From: Gemmatimonadota bacterium | GTDB lineage: Bacteria; Gemmatimonadota; Gemmatimonadetes; Longimicrobiales; Gaopeijiaceae | Reading direction: 5' to 3' | Assembly (NCBI GenBank): GCA_040882465.1 | Contig: JBBEBG010000031.1 | Coordinates: 20,330 to 84,329, forward strand | Length of the DNA stretch: 64,000 nucleotides | Shown: one piece after another, positions 15,947 through 25,725 of the stretch | Layout of the letters: the number at the start of each line of letters is the position of its first letter | How positions within the stretch are numbered: position 1 is the stretch's first letter | The notes under the pieces: generated by a model | What the model saw: only the letters and a program-made list of their open reading frames with translations | Databases searched by the model: none | What the model was told of the DNA's origin: nothing | Position numbers and translations under genes: made by a program

Positions 15947-17851
15947 TCAGGAGGCCGTGGCGACCTCCCCCTGCTTGACCGGTGTGGCGGGTTGCACCGG
16001 CGCCCACCCGCGGGAGAGGAGCCACGCCTCCGCCTGGTTTCGCCGCGCCTCCACGATCGCGATGTCCGCCTCGTCCTTTTCCCGCAGGGAAATGTCGTCC
16101 TCGAAAGGTTGGATCTTTCCTCCCCTCCGGTGCGTCAGGATGAGGAAGGTCTCCTTGGCGTCACCCGGGGAATCGGCGATCAGCGCCTCGCTCGGAACGG
16201 TCGCGGAGCGAACGTAACGCCACCGGCTCACTCCGGTCTCGCCCCGCTCGATCCGATCGCACCAGGCATCCACGTCGAGGGGCCATCCGAAGAGGACCTG
16301 GATGTTCGCGTGACCTGCCGCCTCCATCGGAATCGCTTGCGGTCCGGGGGTGAGCGCCACGAAGAGCCGAGGGACGCGCGTCTCTGCTCTCACCCGGTTC
16401 GCCCAGAGAAGGTTGACCTCCGGATTCGTCGTGAGGGCGATGCACCCGACCTTCCCGTCCGGAACCGTCCTCTGGAGTAGCGAGGCCTGGAGCCCCTGCC
16501 CGTAAAGCACGCGGAAGCCCGCGCGCTCGGCCTTCTGCACGGAGTCGGGGTTCGAGTCCACCAGGACGACTTCCGTCCGGCCCTCGCCGAGGAGCTTCGC
16601 CAGGACGAGGCTGAGCGGGTTCGCGCCGAGAATCGAATATCCCTGGGGGGGCGGGCGGCGGACGCCGAGGAGCTTGGCCACCCATCCGCCGGTGAGCCCC
16701 TGCACCGTGACGGTGACCGCGATGACCATGAAAACGAGAGCGCGGAGATCGTCCCCCCCGGAGAGGCCGCGATCGGCGATCGTCTGCGCGAAGAGGGACG
16801 CGACCGCGGCGGCCACGATTCCCCTCGGCGCCAGGTAGGCGAGGAAGGCGCGCTCCCGCCACTCCAGCTTCGTGCCGATCGTGCATAGGGCGATCTGCAC
16901 CGGACGGACGATATACATGAGGGCGCCGACCGTGAGGAGGGCCGGCATTCCGAGCGCCTGAACCTCGGAAAGGCGGACGTCCGCGGCGAGGAGGACGAAG
17001 AGGAGGCCGATCATGAGGACGGTGAGTTGCTCTTTGAATTCCAGAAGGCCGGGAGTCGCACGCGTCCCCATGTTCCCCACGACCATCCCCGCGGCGACGA
17101 CCGCCGCGAGCCCGCTCTCCGCGAGGACGGACTCTCCGATCTGGAAGAGCGCGATCACGACCGCGAGGACAAAGATATTCTCGAGTCCCTCGGGCACCAC
17201 TCGCCGTGGCTTCAGGAGATAGGCGATGACGAGGCCGCCGATGGTCCCGAGCGCCGCACCGCCCGCGAGAACGATTCCGGTCTCCACGAGGCCGCCCCAG
17301 AAGCTCGTTTCGCTCGCCGTCAGAACCTCGAGGGCCACCACGGCGATGATGGCGCCGATCGGGTCGATGATGACTCCCTCGGCCTCGAGGATGTGGCTCA
17401 CATTCGGCTTGACCTTGATGCGGCGAAGGAGCGGGGTCACCACCGTCGGTCCGGTCACGATGACCAAGGTCCCGAATAGGGTCGCCTGCGTCCAATCCCA
17501 CCCCATGATCCAATGCGCCGCGAGTGCCCCTCCCGCACCCGTGATGATCGCGCCCACCGTCACGAGGCGGCGGATGACCGCCGCGTCCGCGCGGAGGCGG
17601 CCGATGTCCAGATTCAGCCCGCCATCGAAAAGGATGATCGCGATCGCGAAGCCGACGATGGTCTGGACCGTTTGGCCGAGCTCCGCGGGGCGCACGACGT
17701 TCAGGAGGTCGGGACCCACGAGGACCCCGGCCGCGAGGAGGAGTACGATCCCCGGCATGAGGAGATGCCGCGCGATGATTTGCGCGACTACACCAACTGC
17801 CAGCGCGATGCCGATGCTCAGGGCAGGGGTGATCTGGGCGGCGTGCTCCAT
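15947..17851 (-). CDS. Cation:proton antiporter (CPA type) with TrkA-N domain
   Basis: A 634-residue protein. About 12 hydrophobic helices fill residues 8-390, with Na+/H+ exchanger features (LFDGGLNLDIG, TGPTVVTPLLR, ILEAEGVIIDPIGAI with the conserved acidic pair). A cytoplasmic TrkA-N-like nucleotide domain follows from about residue 403 (YSILGANPLSLVLAKLLGEG, then VVLVDSNPDSVQKAERAG). Such proteins are K+ or Na+/H+ exchangers gated by bound nucleotide. The glycine loop GANPLS is a degenerate GxGxxG, so ligand binding may be altered. ATG 17851. Divergent from the alpha/beta hydrolase gene across 205 bp. Confidence 0.87.
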   Translation of the reverse strand: MEHAAQITPALSIGIALAVGVVAQIIARHLLMPGIVLLLAAGVLVGPDLLNVVRPAELGQTVQTIVGFAIAIILFDGGLNLDIGRLRADAAVIRRLVTVGAIITGAGGALAAHWIMGWDWTQATLFGTLVIVTGPTVVTPLLRRIKVKPNVSHILEAEGVIIDPIGAIIAVVALEVLTASETSFWGGLVETGIVLAGGAALGTIGGLVIAYLLKPRRVVPEGLENIFVLAVVIALFQIGESVLAESGLAAVVAAGMVVGNMGTRATPGLLEFKEQLTVLMIGLLFVLLAADVRLSEVQALGMPALLTVGALMYIVRPVQIALCTIGTKLEWRERAFLAYLAPRGIVAAAVASLFAQTIADRGLSGGDDLRALVFMVIAVTVTVQGLTGGWVAKLLGVRRPPPQGYSILGANPLSLVLAKLLGEGRTEVVLVDSNPDSVQKAERAGFRVLYGQGLQASLLQRTVPDGKVGCIALTTNPEVNLLWANRVRAETRVPRLFVALTPGPQAIPMEAAGHANIQVLFGWPLDVDAWCDRIERGETGVSRWRYVRSATVPSEALIADSPGDAKETFLILTHRRGGKIQPFEDDISLREKDEADIAIVEARRNQAEAWLLSRGWAPVQPATPVKQGEVATAS

Positions 17852-18056
17852 GCACCTTGGGAGTTTGGCGGGACGGGAATGGCCGGTGACCTGTCGTGCC
17901 TCTCGACGGGGCGTCCGGCGCTACCCCTCAAGATGCACAAGCCGGAGGGGGGATGCGAGGCCGCACTCTGCTTCCGCTTGCAGGGAGGCTCGCGGGCGAT
18001 CAACTTGACCCGCGGCCGGCTCCCCCGGGCGGTCTCCTCTTTCGTGGGAGGGTCGA

Positions 18057-18926
18057 ATGGATTCGAAACCAGACTCCGGTACCTCGGGACTTCTTTGGGC
18101 CGCCGCGCTGTTGGCGCTGGTCGGCGGAGCCGCGGGGACGCCACTTTCGGCCCAGGAACCGGGCACCGTCGTCGCCGCCGACTCTCGGGTGCAGGGGCGG
18201 AGTTATCTCTTCGAAGAAACCGGGGTCGAAGTACCGTACGCCCTCTTCGTCCCCACGACATACGACGCTTCGCGCGAATCTCCCCTCGTCGTGGCCCTAC
18301 ACGGGCTGGGTCGCCCCTACGACTGGATGATGGGCTACGAGGGGTTCATCGATTTCGCCGAACACCACGGATTCATCGTGGTCGCGCCGCTCGGATACCA
18401 TCCGCGCGGGTGGTACGGAAGCCGGGGAGCCGGGATCCCGGGCGGCGCCGTCGCGGCGGGCCAAGAGGGAACCGTCCCGGAGAATCTCGGCGAGCTGAGC
18501 GAACGGGACGTGATGAACGTCCTCGAGATCGCACGGGACGAGTTCTCGGTCGATTCGGACCGCATCTACCTCTGGGGCCACTCCATGGGGGGCGCGGGAG
18601 CCTACCATCTCGCCGCCCGCTTCCCCGAGATCTGGGCGGGAGTCGCGGTCGCCGCGCCCGCCCCGCGGTCCGACGCCCTCGCGGAAATCGAGCGTTTCCG
18701 CGAGCTCCCGGTGCTCGTCCTTCACGGGGACGCGGACGCGACGGTTCCGGTCGAGCAGAGCCGCGCCTGGGTCGCGCGGATGGGCGAGCTCGGCATGCAG
18801 CACGTTTACATCGAGTTCGCCGGAGGGGATCACTCCCTCTTCATGCGCGAGAATCCGGACAACCTTTCCAAGGTATTCTCGTTTTTTGATGTCGTCCGAA
18901 AGGATCAGCGGCCCGCCGCACGGTAG
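18057..18926 (+). CDS. Secreted alpha/beta hydrolase (esterase/peptidase family S9-like)
   Basis: A 289-residue exported hydrolase. Signal peptide about 1-32 (LLWAAALLALVGGAAG, cut near SAQ). The catalytic triad is readable: Ser176 in GHSMGG, Asp227 in HGDADATVP, His259 in GGDHS. The oxyanion region is ALHGLGRP. The set resembles PHB-depolymerase/feruloyl-esterase-like and prolyl-oligopeptidase-like hydrolases, so the substrate could be an ester or peptide. Acts in the periplasm or outside. The downstream acyltransferase starts immediately after the stop codon (TAG then GTG), implying coupled expression. Confidence 0.85.
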   Translation: MDSKPDSGTSGLLWAAALLALVGGAAGTPLSAQEPGTVVAADSRVQGRSYLFEETGVEVPYALFVPTTYDASRESPLVVALHGLGRPYDWMMGYEGFIDFAEHHGFIVVAPLGYHPRGWYGSRGAGIPGGAVAAGQEGTVPENLGELSERDVMNVLEIARDEFSVDSDRIYLWGHSMGGAGAYHLAARFPEIWAGVAVAAPAPRSDALAEIERFRELPVLVLHGDADATVPVEQSRAWVARMGELGMQHVYIEFAGGDHSLFMRENPDNLSKVFSFFDVVRKDQRPAAR

Positions 18927-20291
18927 GTGAAGACGGCCGGGCGGCGCGGGTCCCTCGTCACACGGGCCATCACCGGCTTCGCCGGCCGGGCCGCGTCGGT
19001 CTTTGTCAGGATCGAAGTCCGGGGGGATCCCATCCCCGACGGACCGGTGATGGTCGTCGCGAACCATCAGAACGCCCTGCTCGATCCCCTCGTCGTATTC
19101 CGTGCGGCCGGACGCCCGACGCGTCCCCTCGGCAAGGCGCCCCTCTTCGACCAGCTCCTTCTCGGCCCGATGCTTCGCGCACTCGGTGGGCTCCCTGTCT
19201 ATCGCAGGCAGGACGATCCGCAGCAGATGCATCGGAACGAGGAAACCTTTCGCGCCGCCATCAACGCCTTGCTCGCGGGGGATGCCCTCCAGATCTATCC
19301 CGAGGGGAAGAGCCATTCGCAGCCGGCGATCGAGCCACTCCGGACCGGCGCGGCGCGGATTGCCCTCTCGGCCGAAGCGGAGCGGGATGGACGGTTGGGG
19401 CTTCAGGTCGTGCCGATCGGGCTCACCTGGGAAGGGAAGCACCTCTTTCGGGGGCGCGCCCTCGCCTGGATCGGGAAGCCTTTTACGATCGAGCGCTGGG
19501 TGACCCCCGCCGGTGCGGACGACGCCGACGCGGTGCGGGGGCTCACCGACGAGATCGCCGAGCGGCTCCGGAAGGTCACGCTGAACCTGAGCGCCCAGGC
19601 AGACCTGGACCTGATCCTGGCCGCGGACCGGATCTACAGCCGCGAGAGACGGATCCACGCTTACCGCGAGCGCGATCCGCTGGCCGCCCGCGTCCCCCGG
19701 CTGCGCAGGTTCGCGGAGGCTCTGGAATGGGTTCGAACCCATGAGCCGGCGACGCACGCGGCGCTCGCCAGCAAAGTCCGGCGGGTAGATGCGGCGAGCC
19801 GGGCCCTCGGAGCGCGCGAGGGGGCGGTTCCACGACGTTATCCCCGCGGGGCGGTCGTCCGCTATACGATCTCCGAAGGACTCATGCTCATCCTCGGGCT
19901 TCCCCTCGCCGTCCTCGGCACGATCCTCTGGTATCCGGTCTGGATCCTTCCGCGTCTGGTCGTGCCCCGCATCGAGATGGAGTACGAGTCGGTGGCCACC
20001 TACAAGTTCGCCACGAGTGTCTTCACGGTTCCGGCCACTCTGCTCGCCGTCGCCTTCGGCGGATTCCTCGTTTGGGGACGTTGGGGCGCGGCGCTACTTC
20101 CCTTCGCGGCCATGGCCATCGGCCTCATCGCGCTGGGATGGAGGGAGCGGTGGGGTCGGGTGAAAGAAGATGCCGCGGTTTACTTCCGACTCCTCGATCG
20201 TCCCCGCCTCCGAGAGCGTCTCGCCACCCAGCGCACCGAGCTCGCCCGGGAGTTCGACGCCGTACTCGAAAGGAAGGGCGCGGAGCGATGA
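18927..20291 (+). CDS. PlsC-like glycerolipid acyltransferase
   Basis: A 454-residue membrane protein with a PlsC/GPAT domain. NHQNALLDPL (N46, H47, D53) matches the block I HX(4-5)D motif of larger GPAT/SCT1-like enzymes, and YPEGKSHSQP (about 124-133) is block III. A long helical segment follows, then two or three membrane helices (about 310-410). It probably transfers an acyl chain to a glycerol phosphate or lysolipid. GTG 18927 follows directly on the stop of the hydrolase gene. No partner reveals which lipid it makes. Confidence 0.82.
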   Translation: MKTAGRRGSLVTRAITGFAGRAASVFVRIEVRGDPIPDGPVMVVANHQNALLDPLVVFRAAGRPTRPLGKAPLFDQLLLGPMLRALGGLPVYRRQDDPQQMHRNEETFRAAINALLAGDALQIYPEGKSHSQPAIEPLRTGAARIALSAEAERDGRLGLQVVPIGLTWEGKHLFRGRALAWIGKPFTIERWVTPAGADDADAVRGLTDEIAERLRKVTLNLSAQADLDLILAADRIYSRERRIHAYRERDPLAARVPRLRRFAEALEWVRTHEPATHAALASKVRRVDAASRALGAREGAVPRRYPRGAVVRYTISEGLMLILGLPLAVLGTILWYPVWILPRLVVPRIEMEYESVATYKFATSVFTVPATLLAVAFGGFLVWGRWGAALLPFAAMAIGLIALGWRERWGRVKEDAAVYFRLLDRPRLRERLATQRTELAREFDAVLERKGAER

Positions 20292-20397
20292 GAGACCGGC
20301 GCCTGGCATCGAACCGGTGGGAACCGCGGCCGAGCAGGCCGGCGAGCGAGCTCCTCGCCCTTGTGTGGGATGCCGGCGCCACGCCACCTTTTACGTA

Positions 20398-20736
20398 ATG
20401 AGCACGATCCTCCGACGCCGCCACGTCCTTCGATGGCCCGCCCTCTTCGCGGCGGCGTTCTGGCTCCTTTCGGGGGTCGCGGATGCCGCGCAGGTCGGCG
20501 CATGCGCGTACCACGGCGCGGCCGGGCCCGGCTCTGAAGAGGAAGGGCTGCCGGCTCCTCCGGATCCGGCATCTCACCACGCGGACCACGCCGCTCATGC
20601 CGCGTCCGGTGCCCGCGCCGGCCACGCGATCTCCGAGGCCGCGAGCGCCGACGAAGCTCCCTGTGACCACGCGCATCACGCCGTGGGCTCTCACGGCGGC
20701 TCCGCGGATCACGCGGGGGACGGCGATCACGACTGA
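20398..20736 (+). CDS. Histidine-rich exported protein, likely metal-binding
   Basis: A 112-residue protein: basic start, hydrophobic signal (WPALFAAAFWLLSGVADA), then a mature chain rich in His, Asp and Ala (SHHADHAAH, PCDHAHHAVGSH, ADHAGDGDHD). Three cysteines are present. This composition is typical of periplasmic zinc, copper or nickel buffers. It lies upstream of a TonB-dependent receptor with its own His/Asp loop and of a CopC gene, supporting a shared metal role. No Shine-Dalgarno is evident before ATG 20398. Too short and repetitive for family assignment; the particular metal is inference. Confidence 0.62.
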   Translation: MSTILRRRHVLRWPALFAAAFWLLSGVADAAQVGACAYHGAAGPGSEEEGLPAPPDPASHHADHAAHAASGARAGHAISEAASADEAPCDHAHHAVGSHGGSADHAGDGDHD

Positions 20737-21042
20737 GACTGCCGCTCCCTGTATTGCACGGGGATCGCGGGCGCGAACCCCCCGGAATCCGTAAGGGAAT
20801 CGCTGCCAGCTACCCCAGAAGCGACATCCACCGTGCCCGGTCCCGCGGACATGGAGGCGCGTGTTCCTTCGGCGATTCTCCCCTACTTCCTCCCCCCTTC
20901 GAACGCCCCTCCCGCCTTCTGACGCATCGGTAGTCCATCTCGTCCCACTGGACGACTTCACCCTCGGAGCCTCCCTCACGCGCTGGCAAAGGCGCGGATT
21001 CGCCCCGACCTGAAGTCCGAGATCGCGTCAGGAGGTTCAACC
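20737..21042 (+). other. Leader region of the TonB receptor gene
   Basis: 306 bp without a gene. The last part has a strong ribosome site (AGGAGG, 8 nt before ATG 21043). TCGCT and AGCGA could form a small hairpin near 20795-20830. I looked for a cobalamin riboswitch and found no B12-box core. Bases 20935-21006 can be read as a short open frame ending in a stop, without recognisable coding content. Confidence 0.4.
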
Positions 21043-23173
21043 ATGAAGTGCATGACGAAGTGCCGCCTCGCCCTCGCGGGAGGCCTCGGCACGATTCTGA
21101 GCGGACCGGCCCTCGCCGCGCAGGAGGCGCCGCGATCGGACACCGTCCTCTACCTTCTCGCACCCATCCAGGCGACCGCCGCCCGGGAGCGGGCCACCGC
21201 ACCCCCGGTCGCGACGATCACGGTGGATCCGGATCTGACGAAGAGGACGCCGGGCGAAAATCCATATGACCTGATGCGGCGCGTGGCCGGGCTGGAAGTC
21301 CACGACCAGGGCCAGGGTCGGGGTTTCGCGTCGAACGTCGTACTCCGCGGGTTCACGGCCGATCACTCGAGCGACGTCCTTTTGGTCGTGGATGGCGTCC
21401 CCGTGAACCTCCCCGTCCATGGGCATGTGGAAGGTTATGCGGACTGGAACTTCCTCTTCCCGGGGCGATGAGCTCACTCCGGGTCATCCATGGTCCGGCG
21501 AGCCCCCTTCACGGGGATTTCTCCATCGCCGGAGCGGTGGGGCTCTTCGCCCGATCCGATGCCGAAGGGATCGAGGGGAGTCTCTCGGCCAGCGGGTTCG
21601 GCGACGCGTCCGGTTGGATCACGGCGGGTCGGCGCGGGGCCGAGGGCGGTGGACTCGTCGGGCTGGACCTCCGGCGGGTCGAAGGGTGGCGCCAGAATAG
21701 CGACCGGCGGATTGCAAGCCTCCTCGCACGCGGATGGCGACGTTTGGGGGATGGTCGAATCGAAGGCGGGCTCGCGGTCCACGGGGCCGACTGGGGGTCG
21801 CCCGGCTTCGTCTCGACGACGGACTTCGAGAGTGGGACCCTCGAGGAGCCCGCGGGCCGGACGAATGACGGAAGGCAGGCGCGCGTCGTCGCGCACGGCC
21901 GTTACGCCGCCCCGGTCGGGGACGGAAAATTCGTACAGGTGATGGGGGGGTCTGGTCGGACTGGGAGCTCTTCCTCACCACCCCGGGGCACGAGGACGCC
22001 TTCGGGAATCCCTATCAAACCGGAGAGGCCGACCGGCGCTGGGGTGCCGGGACCGGGGTCGAAGTCTCGTGGATTCCACCGTTCGGGGAGTTTACCCTCG
22101 GAACCTCCCTTCGGACGGACCGGTCGGAGTACGACCGGGACCGGACCCTACGCCGTCGGATGGTCGAAGAAGAGCTCGCGCTCGATGCGGAGCACACGGC
22201 GGCCGGCGTCTTCGTGCGCTGGCGTCGCACCTTCCTGGATCGGGCGGGGCTCGATTTCGGCGCGCGCCTCGATCACCTCAAAGTCCGAAGCTTCAATCGG
22301 ATGGGATTCGACGGGAACATCGTCGCCGAGAGCGCGAATCCCGAAGATCCCTACCCGATCTCCTTCCATGTGATCGGGGAACAGGGACCCGTCGGCGAGT
22401 GGGTGGACGGCAGCACGACCGTCCTCAGTCCAAAGCTCGGCGCGCGATTCGGCCTGAACGACCGGTGGAGCCTCATGGCCTCCTCGAGCCGGGGATTCCG
22501 GAGCGCGGTTGGCGTGTTGGGCGACCCGGACCGTCCGCCCGTCCTCGCCTGGGCGCAAGAGATCGGCCTCCACTACGAGCGGCCGGGGGTGGAGAGCCAC
22601 CTCGCCCTCTTCCGAACCGATGTGACCAACGAACGAATCCAGGATCCGATTACGCTGGAGATCGGCTCGTCCGGGTCGAGCGTCCGCCAGGGGATCGAGG
22701 TGACCTTCGCCTACCAGCTTCCGATCGGACTCCCGCCATCGGGGCGTGGAACGGTGACCAGGGCCCAGCTATCCGGACAATACGCGGACGCCCATCACGA
22801 TCACGGGGACGATGGCTCGGGAGAGCCTGCGCCTGAAGGAGTCGAGCCCGCTTCCGGACAACGGGTGCCCGGAATCGCGCGGTATCTCGCACAGCTTTCG
22901 GCGGCATTCCCGCTCCGCGAAGGCATCGAAGGACGTGTCGAGTGGAGAGTCACCGGACCGTGCGTGCCGGTCGGCGAGTCCGGCGTCACGACCAATTCTT
23001 TCTCCCTCCTCGACCTCGGTGTGGCCTTCCCGATCCGGGGGCGGTTCTTGGTGGATCTCGAGGTGCGAAACGTCCTCGATAAGGTTTACCCGGAGATGCG
23101 GTCCTCTGGATACGTGAACCCCGGAGCGCCCCGCAGTATCGGTCTCACGGTCCATTACGTCAGCGGGAATTGA
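21043..23173 (+). pseudogene. TonB-dependent receptor, two single-base frameshifts (metal uptake type)
   Basis: The gene reads in three frames: 21043-21471, about 21465-21950, and 21950-23173. Joined, they make about 710 residues: signal peptide, plug domain (ENPYDLMRRVAGLEVHDQG, VLLVVDGVPVNLPVHGH) and 22-strand barrel ending RSIGLTVHYVSGN. The first break is in CCCGGGGCGATG and the second in a G7 run (ATGGGGGGG); adding one base at each restores the frame. A barrel loop reads YADAHHDHGDDG, like the His-rich loop of ZnuD-type zinc receptors. Breaks at G-runs suggest sequencing error or slipped-strand variation, not decay, since all parts remain well conserved. The substrate (Zn, Cu or other) is inferred from neighbours. 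Confidence 0.78.
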
Positions 23174-23202
23174 AACGCGCTTCCACCAACAGGAGATCGC
23201 TC

Positions 23203-23782
23203 ATGAAGAAGCAGGTAGTCGCCAGCACAGTGGTCGCCTTCCTCACCCTTGCCGGATGCGACGACTCGCCGACCGGTCCCGATGGGTACGCCACCGAGGA
23301 CCTCATCGTGCAGCTCGCAGTCTCGCCCCACCACTTCCACATCAGGGAAACGCCCGGCGTGTTCACGGTGAGTGGCGGGGATCCGTCCCTCCGACGACCA
23401 GGTGAAGGTCATGCTCGAGGTGGAGGAACCGCTCGCGGTCGTTCGCGCTCATTCCAGCGCCGGAGGGTACCAAGTCGAGTTCGAAGCCTTCCCGGGCCAC
23501 ATCCATGCGGGCGAAGAATCCAGCCTGACTTTTTGGTTCGCGGAGGAGGGGGAGGCACACGCGCCGAGCGCCGAACAGGTGACCGGGCTCGCTCCGACCA
23601 TCCTGGTCGGCGTCAACGGGTCGGCGGGGAGCTACACCGCCTTCGAGCCGGAAGCCGGGATGTACACCGCCCTGCACACCTTCACGACCGCGGCAACCAT
23701 TCCCGTGACGATCCCGTACTTTGGACAGGATCAGGTTCTGCACGACTATACGGTCAACGTGATCGTCCATGCGCCGCATTGA
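23203..23782 (+). pseudogene. Histidine-containing lipoprotein with one frameshift
   Basis: Start ATG 23203 has AGGAG 7 nt before it. The first frame encodes a lipobox signal (VVAFLTLAGCDD) and SPHHFHIRETPGVFTVSG; the second frame (about 23375-23782) continues with DDQVKVMLEVEEPL, PGHIHAGEESSLTFWF and a strand-rich end, DYTVNVIVHAPH. Deleting one G from GCGGGG near 23377 joins them, giving about 192 residues. It looks like an immunoglobulin-type beta sandwich with exposed His clusters, reminiscent of YtkA/FixH- or CopC-like folds. It sits 29 nt after the TonB receptor and is probably its periplasmic partner. Whether the frameshift is real is unknown. Confidence 0.6.
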
Positions 23783-23850
23783 CCAGCACTGCCTTGACGC
23801 GGGACGGTCGTATGACATGAATCCCCGCCAACCTTAATAAGGAGAAGCCG

Positions 23851-24246
23851 ATGATGACCCGCTTGAAAGGGAGCCCGCTAGCCGTGGTCCTGGTGGCAGC
23901 CCTTGTCCCCGTTCTCGGTTCGACCGCGGGAGGCGCCGAGCGACACCTCGCCCTCCTCGGATCCGAGCCGGCCGCCGACTCCACGGTCGCCTCACCGACG
24001 GAGATCACCCTCTGGTTCACCCAGGCGCCACAGCCCGGGACGACCCAGATTCGCTTGCTGACCTCCGAGGGTGCCCTCGTTCCCACGGGTGAAGCGACCG
24101 CGGATCCGGAGGATGCGACGGCCTTCAGCGCCAAGGTCGAGCGGGGCCTCGCCCCCGGACGTTACTCCGTGGCCTGGCGAGCCATGGCGGCCGACGGCCA
24201 TGTCGTAAGTGCGGAGTTCGATTTTGGGGTTCGGACCGCCGACTGA
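23851..24246 (+). CDS. copC: CopC-domain copper-binding protein
   Basis: A 131-residue periplasmic protein. A signal peptide (SPLAVVLVAALVPVLGST) precedes a CopC/YobA domain. H32 in ERHLALLGSEPAADS sits at the usual N-terminal copper site; PTEITLWFTQAP is the conserved second strand; and DGHVVSAEFDFGV ends the fold with the second conserved His. CopC proteins bind Cu(II) and often deliver it to CopD. No copD follows here; the gene closes the His-rich/TonB/lipoprotein cluster. The start is ATG 23851 or the next codon, with AAGGAG upstream. A short separate leader (23783-23850) might carry its own promoter. Confidence 0.85.
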   Translation: MMTRLKGSPLAVVLVAALVPVLGSTAGGAERHLALLGSEPAADSTVASPTEITLWFTQAPQPGTTQIRLLTSEGALVPTGEATADPEDATAFSAKVERGLAPGRYSVAWRAMAADGHVVSAEFDFGVRTAD

Positions 24247-24294
24247 GCTGAGAACGCGGATCACACTCGGGGTTGCAGCGCACCGCGAACGCGG

Positions 24295-25719
24295 TCAATC
24301 CAGGGGCGCGGACTCGGGAAGGAAGCCATCGTCGCGGTACTTCCTGAGCTTTCGGTAGAGAGTCCGGCGGTTGACGCCCAGGATCTCGGCGGCGCGCGCC
24401 TGATGCCATCCCACGTCTTCGAGGACCGCGAGGATGTGCTCCCGCTCCAGACGATCCAGATCCCAGCGCCCGAGCCTCGCTTGGCTCAAGTGCTCCGAGA
24501 GGCCCCCGAACGCTTGCTCCTGTCCCCCCGCCGGCTCGAACGGCAGGGTGCGCGCCCCACGATGCAAGATCATCGCCCGCTCGATGGAATGCTCGAGCTC
24601 GCGAACGTTTCCGGGCCAGTCGTGGGCCATCATGCGAGAAAGTGTTTCCGGGAGGATGTGCGGTGGCTCGACACCGTGCTCCTCCGCGAATCGAAGGCGG
24701 AACGCGTTAGCCAGGAGCGGGATGTCTTCGCGACGTCTCCGAAGCGGCGGCACCACGATCGGGAAGACATTGAGCCGGTAATACAGATCTTCCCGAAAGT
24801 GTCCTTTGCGCACGAGCTCGCCCAGATCTTCGTTCGTCGCGGCCACGAGCCGAAAGTCCACGGGAACCTGCTCGGTGCTTCCAACGGGGGTGATCGTCCG
24901 TTCTTGCAGGACGCGCAGGAGCTTCACCTGAGTCGAAGGGGCAAGCCCACTCACCTCGTCGAGAAGAAGCGTCCCTCCTTTCGCGGATTCGAAGAGCCCT
25001 CGCTTGGCCTGCACCGCCCCGGTGAAAGCGCCCCGCACATGGCCAAAGAGCTCCGACTCGAGAAGTGTCTCGGTTAGCGCGGAGCAGTTGGCGGGAATGA
25101 AAGGCCGGCGCGCGCGTTCGGAGGCGTCATGAATCGCGCGGGCCACAAGCTCTTTGCCGGTCCCGGTCTCTCCGACGATCAGAACGTTCGCCCGAGTGGG
25201 TGCGACTCGCGCGATGAGATCGAAAACCCTCTGCATGGCCGCCGTATTCCCGATGATCCTCGACCGGGTGTCGTCCGAGAGGCGCGTGCGAAGCTGGGCG
25301 ACCTCCCGCCTCAGATCGGTCTCCTCGATCGCGCGCCGCACCGTGAGGAGGAGCTCATCGGTTCCGAACGGCTTGCTGAGGTAGTCGAAGGCTCCGAGCT
25401 TCATCGCTTCGACCGCCGTATCCACCGACCCGAATGCGGTCATCACGATGAACTGTGCGTCGGTCTGCGTCGCCGGCGCCGCCGCGAGAACGTTCATCCC
25501 GTGCATTCCGGGAAGGTTCAAGTCGAGTAGTACGACGTCGAAGAGGCTGGATTCCAGACGCTTCAGGCCCTCTTCTCCGGAAGAAGCGGCGCTGACCTGG
25601 AAGCCCTCCTCGTCCAGCGTCTCGCAAAGAAATGCGCGCAGGACCTCTTCGTCCTCCACGACCAGCACACGGGGCCGAAGAGGTGAAGCGCCATCCGATT
25701 CCAACGGGCGGACCGTCAT
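24295..25719 (-). CDS. NtrC-family sigma-54-dependent response regulator
   Basis: A 474-residue activator: receiver domain (1-125; D66 phosphoacceptor in LLDLNLPGM, K116), AAA+ domain (about 155-390; Walker A GETGTGKE 183-190, sigma-54-contact loop GAFTGA 230-235, Walker B GGTLLLDE 248-255), and a Fis-type HTH (AAEILGVNRRTLYRKL). All functional motifs are intact, so it should open sigma-54 promoters on phosphorylation. It is the last gene of a leftward block with two histidine kinases, whose overlaps suggest they signal to it. A sigma-54-like site is present before the N-ATPase operon at 35645-35660. Confidence 0.93.
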   Translation of the reverse strand: MTVRPLESDGASPLRPRVLVVEDEEVLRAFLCETLDEEGFQVSAASSGEEGLKRLESSLFDVVLLDLNLPGMHGMNVLAAAPATQTDAQFIVMTAFGSVDTAVEAMKLGAFDYLSKPFGTDELLLTVRRAIEETDLRREVAQLRTRLSDDTRSRIIGNTAAMQRVFDLIARVAPTRANVLIVGETGTGKELVARAIHDASERARRPFIPANCSALTETLLESELFGHVRGAFTGAVQAKRGLFESAKGGTLLLDEVSGLAPSTQVKLLRVLQERTITPVGSTEQVPVDFRLVAATNEDLGELVRKGHFREDLYYRLNVFPIVVPPLRRRREDIPLLANAFRLRFAEEHGVEPPHILPETLSRMMAHDWPGNVRELEHSIERAMILHRGARTLPFEPAGGQEQAFGGLSEHLSQARLGRWDLDRLEREHILAVLEDVGWHQARAAEILGVNRRTLYRKLRKYRDDGFLPESAPLD

Positions 25720-25725
25720 CGATGT

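Noticed and set aside
16161..17855. 564-codon open frame on the minus strand, offset from the antiporter
   Set aside because: His/Arg/Gly-rich shadow of the antiporter; the in-frame antiporter has all motifs.
17513..18889. 458-codon plus-strand open frame spanning the antiporter end and hydrolase
   Set aside because: Crosses two well-supported genes in a different frame and has no recognisable content.
19725..19745. GGGTTCGAACCC, looking like a tRNA T-arm
   Set aside because: It lies inside the acyltransferase coding frame and no acceptor or anticodon arms surround it.
20737..21042. Cobalamin riboswitch before the TonB receptor
   Set aside because: TonB genes often have one, but I could not find the B12-box or the conserved core, and the receptor's neighbours point to metals.
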